Assembly (NCBI GenBank): GCA_027317185.1
Contig: DAHVFB010000012.1
Coordinates: 1 to 50,671 of the forward strand
Reading direction: 5' to 3'
Origin: Deltaproteobacteria bacterium
GTDB lineage: Bacteria; Desulfobacterota; Binatia; Binatales; Binataceae
Length of the DNA: 50,671 nt
Made by a program: the position numbers and the translations under genes. The notes below the pieces were generated by a model. It did no database searches and had not been told where the DNA came from. It saw nothing but the letters and a program-made list of their open reading frames with translations. Shown piece by piece: positions 44,220 to 50,671 of this stretch. Each line of letters opens with the position of its first letter. Position 1 is the first letter of the stretch.

Positions 44220-45104
44220 ATGAAGTTGCCAATTAAACTCAACTGTGCTGGCTGGCCCGCAATGTGTTCGTCTCTTTCCTTTGCCTTTGACGATCCGCGT
44301 TTACTTGCGCGGGAGTTGTCCAGCTTGTCACCCGCAGAGTTCACCGCGGCGATTTCGGTTCTTCAATTTGGTGAAACCTTTAAAACCACCCGACCGAATC
44401 GGCATCGACAATCCAACGAGCTAATCAGGACCATCTACCGCGGATCGACACCTGTGATTCTGGACGTCGGTGCATCGGACGGCACCACGTCGCTGGATTT
44501 GATTGTTGGTCTCAACAGAGATTTTTCCAATTATTTTGTCACTGATCTCAATCTTTGGGTAAGTTGCAGCGTTGGTCGTCATGGCGTGGTCTATTTTAAG
44601 GATCGCAATGGGACATGTATCCTGCGCGCTTCTAAGCGCTGGTTGGTTTATTCGAATACCACCGGAGCGTTGCCGTTATTGCGCTTGATTGCAAGACGAT
44701 TGCTGGCGGGGTACCGCGATGGTGTTCGCTGGCGCGACATACTGCTGATTCAACCAGAGCTGGTGCGGCTTGCAGCGAGTGATCCTCGAATCGTAATTGC
44801 ACCGTACGATATGTTCAGTCCCTGGACCGGTCGCCGCCCCGATCTGATTAAGATCGCTTGCCTGTTGAACAGCAGATATTTCAGCGCGGACAGCATGGTT
44901 CGATCGTTGCGAATGCAATGCTCGAATTTATCACCAGGTGGGCGGCTGTTGCTGGTCTCTGAGGATATTGACGTTGAAAGATTTTCTCTTTTCCGCAAGA
45001 CCTCAAATGGCATGCAACTTGAGCATGAACACGAAGGGGGCGCTAAAGCGGCAGGATACGTTAGCCCGAAGGTCGATGACTTCGTGTTGAGTCAGGCGTC
45101 ATAG
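44220..45104 (+). CDS. SAM-dependent methyltransferase-like protein
   Basis: A 294-residue protein with a class I methyltransferase core. Motif I is PVILDVGASDGTTSLDL (residues 76-92). The later segment DLIKIACLLNSRYFSADSM and the strand NLSPGGRLLLVSEDI resemble the CheR-type arrangement of the fold. The first 70 residues and the region 110-190 (several aromatic and basic residues) are not recognised. The substrate is unknown and methylation itself is an inference from motif I. GGGAG lies 7 nt before the ATG. It lies 59 nt after the enolase-like gene and before the sulfotransferase, all in one direction. Confidence 0.62.
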   Translation: MKLPIKLNCAGWPAMCSSLSFAFDDPRLLARELSSLSPAEFTAAISVLQFGETFKTTRPNRHRQSNELIRTIYRGSTPVILDVGASDGTTSLDLIVGLNRDFSNYFVTDLNLWVSCSVGRHGVVYFKDRNGTCILRASKRWLVYSNTTGALPLLRLIARRLLAGYRDGVRWRDILLIQPELVRLAASDPRIVIAPYDMFSPWTGRRPDLIKIACLLNSRYFSADSMVRSLRMQCSNLSPGGRLLLVSEDIDVERFSLFRKTSNGMQLEHEHEGGAKAAGYVSPKVDDFVLSQAS

Positions 45105-45228
45105 TCGGGGAAAGTTGTTTGTTCGGATCCCGCTGCTGTAGGCAACGCTGGCCTGACATTGGGAGAAGATGAGCAATCGGGAGCAATGTTGATTCACTGC
45201 CTGAAGAACCCGAAGAGGCTAATGAAAC

Positions 45229-46164
45229 GTGCGATCGCGAAACAATGTCGGAGCAGTTGGGGAACGTACTTTGCCGAAGGTGTTCGCGGTCGGACCGCCA
45301 CGGACCGCTACTACCTGGATGCACCGGGTGTTGGCGGGACGCGTCAATTTGCCTCGAATCAAGGAGACCAGGTTTTTTGATCGGCGTTATTTGAAAGGTT
45401 TCGATTGGTATCGGCGTCATTTCATTCCGCTTGTCGAAGGATTGCCGATCGCTGAGATTGCTCCTACTTACTTTTACTCGGGCCCGGCGCGGCAGCGGAT
45501 TTTCAAAACAATTCCTGAGGCCAAAGTTATCATCACGCTGCGTGATCCGGTCGAACGCCTCTACTCGCTCTACAAGCTCAAAGTCAGCGACGGAACGATC
45601 CGGATGCCTTTCGAGCGGGCGGTCAGACGTCACCCTGAGTTGATCGAGTCCAATCGCTATTATGTTCATGTTAGCGGATGGATAAGCCAGTTCGGAAATG
45701 AGCGGGTGCTGGTGATGCTGCACGATGAATTGGTTAAAAATCCGCAGGCCTACCTGGCTCGAGTATGCGAGTTTATAGGTGTTTCATGTTTCGCGATACC
45801 GGAGTCGCTGCAGCAACGGCGCTCGAATTCTTCAAATGACAGCCGTTCGCCGACTAGCGCCTGGCTTTCGGCGCTCGCGGTTCGGGCCGCCGAGTCGTTT
45901 CAAGCAAACAACTACAAGCGAACGCTCGCGGCAATTAGAAAAATCGGACTGCGAAGATTGGTTTTGAAGGACAAGCCGATTGCACTGCCGCCGCTCGATG
46001 CTGACTTGGCGGAAGCATTGCGTGTGGAGATGAATCAGGAACTGGAGTCGCTGGAGGTACTTCTAGGAAGTGATCTTTCGATGTGGAAGGCAAAACGACT
46101 AACACTCCACGGTGGAACGCACGCTGATCGGAGCGTGGGCAGCACTCTCGAACTAGCGCCTTAA
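45229..46164 (+). CDS. PAPS-dependent sulfotransferase
   Basis: A 311-residue sulfotransferase. The 5'-phosphosulfate loop is FAVGPPRTATTWMHRVL (residues 19-35). The 3'-phosphate motif is KVIITLRDPVERLYSLY (about residues 97-113). LIESNRYYVHVSGWISQFGNERVLVMLHDELVKNP matches the Sulfotransfer_1/GAG-sulfotransferase pattern. It moves a sulfuryl group from PAPS to a hydroxyl or amine. The GTG start at 45229 has no strong ribosome site. An overlapping frame from about 45159 continues for 72 residues out of phase, so a sequencing or real frameshift near the N-terminus should be considered. It is the last gene of the cluster. Confidence 0.83.
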   Translation: MRSRNNVGAVGERTLPKVFAVGPPRTATTWMHRVLAGRVNLPRIKETRFFDRRYLKGFDWYRRHFIPLVEGLPIAEIAPTYFYSGPARQRIFKTIPEAKVIITLRDPVERLYSLYKLKVSDGTIRMPFERAVRRHPELIESNRYYVHVSGWISQFGNERVLVMLHDELVKNPQAYLARVCEFIGVSCFAIPESLQQRRSNSSNDSRSPTSAWLSALAVRAAESFQANNYKRTLAAIRKIGLRRLVLKDKPIALPPLDADLAEALRVEMNQELESLEVLLGSDLSMWKAKRLTLHGGTHADRSVGSTLELAP

Positions 46165-46797
46165 GGCTGAACGGCACAACCGTCGGCTCGTTCAAGATGA
46201 CCGGGGCGTTTCGCAGCTATACAACTATAGGAGTGCATCCTGATCCCGTGGTAAACGGAGCATGGTCACCGATTCAAGAACCCATACAAATGTGTCATTC
46301 GGACCTTCGGACTTTGTCCCTATATCATGCAGGGCTCAATAGGTCAGAAAAAAGTCCAGATGCGGAAATGTTCAGTGTTGGAGCGCCGGGGTCGGTGTAT
46401 GCCGCCCTCTCCCGCATGGTTTTGCGGGTGCATCGTTAGCCCCTATGCTTCCGGCGCATCACCTTCACTATACCAGCGTATGGCTTAGCCGAGAATCCGG
46501 TCATCGTTCAGGCTTAACCGAATCTATCATTACTTCAGTCATATTTGCCCAGAGAAGCTTTTCGTTGCCCCGGTTGTCCCAGCTTTTACTGAGACGCTTC
46601 AACGCTCTGCACTGATCAACATCGCACTGATCATGCGGTTATTGGTCTGCCTGTGCTGATTCCGTTCAAGCTTTTTCGGAGATCGCTTCGAATGCATGCA
46701 ATGTTATTAAAACTTCATAATTTATTCCGTCGTAAGCAGGGGCTCGACCGGTCGCGCCGCTAGCCAAAATCCTGTAAGTATTTGATTTATAAGGGAT
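46165..46797. other. Gene-poor region between the sulfonate cluster and tRNA-Ser
   Basis: 633 bases without a convincing gene. A short plus-strand frame (46197-46439) lacks a ribosome site and family features. I see a hairpin CCCGCA-TGGTTT-TGCGGG (46411-46428) and a direct repeat GCACTGATCA (near 46609 and 46624). Composition is lower in GC than the core genes. It may be degraded sequence at an insertion boundary. Confidence 0.4.
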
Positions 46798-46887
46798 GGA
46801 GGGGTGGCCGAGCGGTTGAAGGCACCGGTCTTGAAAACCGGCAGCGGCGCAAGTCGCTCGTGGGTTCGAATCCCACCCCCTCCGCCA
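46798..46887 (+). tRNA. tRNA-Ser (anticodon UGA)
   Basis: The acceptor stem GGAGGGG (46798-46804) pairs with CCCCTCC (46877-46883), followed by discriminator G and an encoded CCA (46885-46887). The T arm is GTGGG-TTCGAAT-CCCAC. The anticodon loop CTTGAAA (46830-46836) holds TGA at 46832-46834. A long variable arm (CAGCGGCGCAAGTCGCTCG region) is the class II hallmark of tRNA-Ser. All stems form without mismatch. Confidence 0.96.
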
Positions 46888-46913
46888 TCGAACCAAAGAT
46901 TCCCAGGCTTCAC

Positions 46914-46931
46914 CGAAGTTTCCCAACTTCG
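46914..46931 (+). terminator. Hairpin after tRNA-Ser
   Basis: CGAAGTT-TCCC-AACTTCG is a perfect 7-bp stem 26 nt after the tRNA 3' end, followed by CGTTGTTC. There is no clean T tract, so termination is only possible. Confidence 0.35.
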
Positions 46932-47020
46932 CGTTGTTCACCGTCTTCGCAAATGGCTGAATCGCCGTTCCGTGGACAGCCCTTCCGTTGAACGATGCTG
47001 CCCAAATCCGGCACTAGACC

Positions 47021-47797
47021 ATGGAAAAAAGCATTTATTATCGTATCTGGATAAAGTTGATGCAGATGAAAATGTCAGCTTCTGGGGCGGTGATCATATT
47101 GATGCTGTCACAACTGATAATGATGCCTGTTGCACTCGCGCAATTTACGGAATCACCGCTTCCATCATCGCAAGAACGAGTCAAACAACCTTCGGTCGGG
47201 GAATACAATCCCGATTCCGAAAGCACACCGATACAGATTTTGCCGCCGTGGCTGTGGCCATCGCCGGGCGCACAGCCGCCTGCATCTAACCCGGCCCAGA
47301 GTTCGAAGCCGCCGCTTCAGCCGGCCGAGCCTGCGCGGCAGGTGAATCCAATTCTGCCGAAGGTCTTTAGCGGATGCTGGCAGGGACAAGTCGACGAACT
47401 CGATTGGATTAAGCGCATTCCCGGCGGTCACAAGGTGGGATTCTGGACGCCTAAGACCTATAAGCTTTGCTATAGGCGAGTCGGCGGGGGCCCATTTCAG
47501 CTTAACTTTTCTGAAACCGGAGTTCGTCCCAATAAAAAGATTATTCATCCGATCGGCACCGTGGTGTTGATTTCGACCGATGGCCATGCCTACGCCACGA
47601 TGCATGCGACGCTGCGCTTTGACGAACTTAGCGCTGAATGCCATTCGGCCACCTTCGTCGTCAATGAAAGCACCAACCTGGATTGCCGGATCCGACAGAA
47701 CGCCATGGCGGTGACTGCGGATGTTTACGGCACGCGCGATGGTGTCCCCTGGTTTCGGGCGCGTTGGCATGCCGATTTTGCTCAAGTGCCAGACTAG
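47021..47797 (+). CDS. Secreted or anchored protein of unknown function
   Basis: A 258-residue protein with an N-terminal hydrophobic segment (about residues 18-40, ending ALAQF) that fits a signal peptide. A Pro/Ser-rich linker (residues 45-108, PPASNPAQSSKPPLQPAEPA) follows, then a C-terminal domain of about 150 residues. That domain is rich in beta strands and aromatic residues and contains VFSGCWQGQVDELDW and four further Cys. The SGCWQG start recalls small lipocalin-like or calycin folds, but I cannot assign a family. It stands alone after tRNA-Ser. Confidence 0.55.
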   Translation: MEKSIYYRIWIKLMQMKMSASGAVIILMLSQLIMMPVALAQFTESPLPSSQERVKQPSVGEYNPDSESTPIQILPPWLWPSPGAQPPASNPAQSSKPPLQPAEPARQVNPILPKVFSGCWQGQVDELDWIKRIPGGHKVGFWTPKTYKLCYRRVGGGPFQLNFSETGVRPNKKIIHPIGTVVLISTDGHAYATMHATLRFDELSAECHSATFVVNESTNLDCRIRQNAMAVTADVYGTRDGVPWFRARWHADFAQVPD

Positions 47798-48043
47798 TTT
47801 ATGGCAAGTCAGTGAGTGATTTTGTGTACCTTTTAAACCGTCATTTTGGCTCTCCAAGTACTTAAATGGAGAAGGCTTACAGTGGCGTGTGTTTAACATT
47901 ATATTGTAAGATGTCTTAGTCGGGGTCGACATAGGAATCGAATCCGACTCTGATCCAGCCCAGACAACGGTCCTTCCGCTCGCCTTTGGCCGTGTTCTGC
48001 TCGACTAATTTAAGTCCAATCAATAAGGCCTGCGGAGGCCAAT

Positions 48044-48115
48044 ATGTATCTTCCCGTATCCTTGGGAGGCATTGTCCTAATTGTTCTCGTGCTTTGGTTT
48101 CTTGGCGTGGTTTGA
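48044..48115 (+). CDS. 23-residue membrane microprotein
   Basis: A 23-codon frame with a strong TGCGGAGG site 5 nt before its ATG. The product is MYLPVSLGG followed by an uninterrupted hydrophobic helix IVLIVLVLWFLGVV, so it would be a single membrane helix. Very short membrane proteins of this form are often regulators or stress-related. It is followed 86 nt later by another small Gly-rich membrane protein. The strong ribosome site makes translation likely, but no homologue is known to me. Confidence 0.45.
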   Translation: MYLPVSLGGIVLIVLVLWFLGVV

Positions 48116-48201
48116 CGCACTGGCGGTTCCAATGGGTTCCTATGTTCCCATTGGACCGGCAGATCGGGGGACAAATTCAATAATATAGAAGGAATATGCC
48201 T

Positions 48202-48384
48202 ATGCTACTGCTGCTTATCTTGTTGATTGTGCTATTCGGTGGAGGCGGGTTTTATGGCTACCGCGGCGGCTATTATGGACCGCGCGGAATGGGCGTAGTC
48301 GGCATTCTAGTTATTATCCTAATTGTCTTCCTGGTGATGGGTGGCGGCTTCGGCGGGTTCGGACATGGAATGTATTCTCGGTGA
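48202..48384 (+). CDS. Small Gly-rich two-helix membrane protein (DUF3309-like)
   Basis: A 60-residue protein with two hydrophobic helices (MLLLLILLIVLFGGGGFY and VVGILVIILIVFLVMGGGF) joined by a Gly/Tyr-rich loop (YGYRGGYYGPRG). The layout resembles DUF3309-type small proteins. An ATG at 48196 is also in frame, but AAGGA is 8 nt before the ATG at 48202, a better spacing. It has no recognised function. It is convergent with the UbiD gene. Confidence 0.6.
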   Translation: MLLLLILLIVLFGGGGFYGYRGGYYGPRGMGVVGILVIILIVFLVMGGGFGGFGHGMYSR

Positions 48385-48425
48385 TCTCTGCGTCAGAGGC
48401 TCGCATAAAGGCGCAGTAGGAGGCC

Positions 48426-49883
48426 TTATTTCGAAGTCTCCGCGAGCATCGGGAGCTTCGATTTCCATCGTTCAAGCACTTTAGCGCGCGCGGCGTCGTC
48501 GAAACGGTTGGACATCGCGAACTGATCCTTCCAGGCGAATGGCTTGCACGCGTCGATTAGCGCGATACCCATGCTGAAATCCTTGTCGGCGCGCTTTTTG
48601 GGCGAGAGCCGCGGATCGATATCACTGGTGCGGGTGTGCATGATCTGAATCGATTCGGCCGGGTCGACGCGCGTGCAAATCGCCCATAGCACCTGGTTGA
48701 GGTCCGAAGGATCGATATCCTCGTCAACCACGACAAAATAGCGCTCCATCCCACCAATCCGGCGGCGGCCAGCCGATGCGACCAGGGCCTGCATAGCCTG
48801 GCCCTCGTACCGCTGCTCAATTGACACCACGATCATCAGGTTGCGCGCGAAAGCCCATACCCCGCGGATATTGGGCACCCCGGCGCTCTCCAGATGCTCC
48901 CAGGTCGCCACCGCCGAACTGAGTGGCAAAGCCTGATAGCCGGGTGTGGTGGTCGGGAGCATCGGTGGAGCACCCAAAATGATCGGGTCGTTCCGATACA
49001 TGATGCGCTTAACGCGGATGACGGTCTCCGGCCCGATATGAGTGTAATAGCCCGGCCATTCGCCGAACGGCCCCTCGATCGCCGATTCCTCTTCGATCGG
49101 AGGCATCTCGCCCTCAATAACTATTTCCGCATGCGCCGGAATCGGCAGGCCGGTTCCAGGCGCCATCAGCACTTCTACCGGCTCGCCGCGCAAGGCTCCG
49201 GCGATGTCGTATTCCGATACTCCCACCGGGGCCGGCGTTGGACCGACCGTCCACAGTACGGGGTCGCAGCCGAATACTACTGCGATAGGACAGGCCTCGC
49301 CGCGCTTCCAATATTTGGAGGCGATCATGCGCGCATGGCGATCGCCCAACAGCCACAGCGAAAGGCGATCCTTGCTCTGGATGCATCCGCGATGCGTGCC
49401 CATATTCACCCATCCGGTGTCCGGATCGCGCGTGATGACCAGGTCCGCGGTTCCGATATAACGGCCGCCATCGTGCTCGTGCCATTTCGGAGCCGGGAAT
49501 TTGGTCAGGTCCACGGCGCTTCCTTCGAGTACATTTTCCAATATTGGTCCGCTCGCGACTTCTATTGGCGGGATCATGGTTAGCTGCTTGCTCTTGTCCT
49601 TCCAGGCCCGGATGATTTCCACCTTGGACAGATTGGGCGAAATACCCAAAGCCATCGCGCAGCGAGCCGCAGTGCCCATGAAGTTGCTCATCACGCGGAA
49701 GCCTTTGGGGTAGCCGACGATGTTGTCGAACAAGAGGGCAGGGCCCTCCCGTTCCGCCATCAACTCGGTCAAACAGCCGATTTCCAGGTCCCAGTTCGCG
49801 CCCTCGACGATCCGTACCTCGCCTTCGCCAAGTTCACCCACCAGCCGCTCGATGTAGTCCCGAAGATCGTGAAAAGCCGTCAT
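48426..49883 (-). CDS. UbiD-family decarboxylase
   Basis: A 485-residue protein of the UbiD family. These enzymes use prenylated FMN made by a UbiX partner to (de)carboxylate aromatic or unsaturated acids. Typical segments: GPALLFDNIVGYPKGFRVMSNFMG, MGTHRGCIQSKDRLSLWL, GPFGEWPGYYTHIG with the E-x-P-F-G-E-W type catalytic acids, and DPSDLNQVLWAICTRVDPAESIQIM near the end. AAGGGG lies 5 nt before the ATG at 49883, better than the upstream in-frame ATG at 49964. It is divergent from the Rieske oxygenase gene, which suggests an aromatic-acid pathway. No UbiX was seen in the window. Confidence 0.9.
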   Translation of the reverse strand: MTAFHDLRDYIERLVGELGEGEVRIVEGANWDLEIGCLTELMAEREGPALLFDNIVGYPKGFRVMSNFMGTAARCAMALGISPNLSKVEIIRAWKDKSKQLTMIPPIEVASGPILENVLEGSAVDLTKFPAPKWHEHDGGRYIGTADLVITRDPDTGWVNMGTHRGCIQSKDRLSLWLLGDRHARMIASKYWKRGEACPIAVVFGCDPVLWTVGPTPAPVGVSEYDIAGALRGEPVEVLMAPGTGLPIPAHAEIVIEGEMPPIEEESAIEGPFGEWPGYYTHIGPETVIRVKRIMYRNDPIILGAPPMLPTTTPGYQALPLSSAVATWEHLESAGVPNIRGVWAFARNLMIVVSIEQRYEGQAMQALVASAGRRRIGGMERYFVVVDEDIDPSDLNQVLWAICTRVDPAESIQIMHTRTSDIDPRLSPKKRADKDFSMGIALIDACKPFAWKDQFAMSNRFDDAARAKVLERWKSKLPMLAETSK

Positions 49884-50166
49884 ATGCGCCCCTTGCTGGG
49901 ATTTCCCTTTTTCGAAATGTGCCTGCCGAATTCCTCTATAGTCCTCCTGCGCCAGCATCCGCAAGTTTTTCAGGCTGAGATTGGTCCAGCATGTTTTCCA
50001 GTGGCTCGAAATAGCCCCTCAAACGAGGAGAATTCAAGGTGGCCGTGTCATTGCTGGCATCCTGGAAAGCGATCTTGATATAAGGGGCGTGCGTTCGTTG
50101 CGAAGCTGCAGTTCAACGTTGTGACGGGGTTCGGATCGACCACAGCAACCGGATGAGGTGTACGCA

Positions 50167-50671
50167 ATGGCATCGACGGGCAGGAACATCGCCGAAGGCT
50201 CCAACGGCATTCCCAAATGGACGGCAAACTTTCCACATCTGGGTTTCGAGCCCAGACCGGTGGAGAAATATGTGTCGACCGAAGAGTTCGAAAAGGAGCG
50301 TGGAGTTTTCCGCCATAGTTGGCTGCACGTAGGCCGGGTGGAAGAGATATCCAAACCAGGGGATTACCTGGTCAAGGATATCGCCATCTGCAAGACCTCG
50401 ATTCTGGTGGTTCGCGGCAAGGATGGCGAATTGCGAGCGTTCCACAATGTTTGCCGCCATCGGGGCAACAAGCTGGTATGGGATTCATGCGGATCGCAGC
50501 TTCGTTACCCGTGCAAATTTCACGGCTGGACCTACAACACGGACGGCCAACTGGTCGGCGTGCCAGAAGAAGACATGTTTTTCGATTTTGATCGGTCCAG
50601 CCACGGTCTGGTTCCGGTCGCGGTGGATAACTGGGAGGGTTTTATCTTTATCAACCTTTCCCCTCGCGAGC
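50167..50671 (+). CDS. Rieske-type aromatic-ring-hydroxylating oxygenase, large subunit (cut by window edge)
   Basis: The ATG at 50167 opens a frame that runs off the right edge after 168 codons. It contains the Rieske centre FHNVCRHRGNKLV (Cys-x-His) and YPCKFHGWTYNTDGQL (Cys-x-x-His), the standard CxH...CxxH set of oxygenase alpha subunits. These hydroxylate aromatic rings or side chains with electrons from a reductase/ferredoxin. The catalytic mononuclear-iron domain lies outside the window. It is divergent from the UbiD-family gene across 283 nt. Confidence 0.9.
   Translation, partial: MASTGRNIAEGSNGIPKWTANFPHLGFEPRPVEKYVSTEEFEKERGVFRHSWLHVGRVEEISKPGDYLVKDIAICKTSILVVRGKDGELRAFHNVCRHRGNKLVWDSCGSQLRYPCKFHGWTYNTDGQLVGVPEEDMFFDFDRSSHGLVPVAVDNWEGFIFINLSPRE

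Noticed and set aside
46197-46439. 80-residue plus-strand frame after the sulfotransferase
   Set aside because: No ribosome site, no family signature and it lies in otherwise gene-poor sequence. It may be a decayed remnant.
46798-46887. Attachment site pair around tRNA-Ser
   Set aside because: I saw no second copy of the tRNA 3' end and no integrase gene anywhere in the window.

Overview
The window is GC-rich, with dense single-strand operons, many 4-nt stop/start overlaps and frequent GTG/TTG starts. It has a complete PQQ and lanthanide-type methanol dehydrogenase locus, haem and cytochrome c maturation genes, Tad/Flp pili, a heavy-metal RND pump and UbiD plus Rieske aromatic catabolism genes. 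This suggests an uncultured Gram-negative methylotroph. The combination fits what is described for the candidate phylum Binatota (Desulfobacterota_B), but there is no rRNA or phylogenetic marker here, so the placement is an inference.

Layout. (1) 1-2815, minus: start of a Tad/Flp pilus operon (small membrane protein, two Flp pilins, TadE, CpaB, start of the CpaC secretin) behind a sigma-54-like promoter. (2) 3172-8700: DUF192 gene (minus), then ccsA-hemA-hemC-hemD-hemB (plus), covering the haem pathway from glutamyl-tRNA to uroporphyrinogen III plus a cytochrome c assembly protein. (3) 8713-13126, minus: small membrane proteins, an unrecognised 274-residue protein, a coupled Fe-S/LOG-like/HAD trio, DUF4149 and DUF2203. 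(4) 13285-19535, plus: lon, a glycogen synthase with a basic N-terminal extension, RNase HI with a Cys-rich tail, and a ROK/polyphosphate-glucokinase-like protein. (5) 19608-29182, plus: pqqA (24 codons), pqqBCDE, two M16 peptidase-like genes (one with and one without the zinc motif), then xoxF-xoxJ-xoxG. Cofactor synthesis, enzyme, periplasmic partner and electron acceptor sit together, and the XoxG-like protein is a two-haem fusion. (6) 29322-30594: DUF1932 dehydrogenase and a Thr-rich lipoprotein.

(7) 30749-39475, minus: chrB, an outer-membrane barrel protein, a BlaI-type repressor, an M56 metallopeptidase without a sensor domain, and the outer-membrane, adaptor and inner-membrane parts of an HME-RND pump. 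The repressor has a palindromic operator inside its own predicted promoter, which appears to drive a leaderless mRNA. (8) 40035-46164, plus: comA, comB, an ATP-grasp ligase, an enolase-superfamily enzyme, a SAM methyltransferase-like protein and a sulfotransferase, flanked by AT-rich or gene-poor DNA. ComA and ComB make sulfolactate from phosphoenolpyruvate and sulfite. The other four look like tailoring enzymes, so this is the best candidate for an undescribed system: a sulfonate-containing metabolite. (9) 46798-50671: tRNA-Ser(UGA), a secreted unknown protein, two tiny membrane proteins, and a UbiD-family decarboxylase divergent from a Rieske oxygenase cut by the right edge.

No CRISPR array, insertion sequence, integrase or rRNA gene was seen. 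All calls are from reading translations and motifs; no database search was run.
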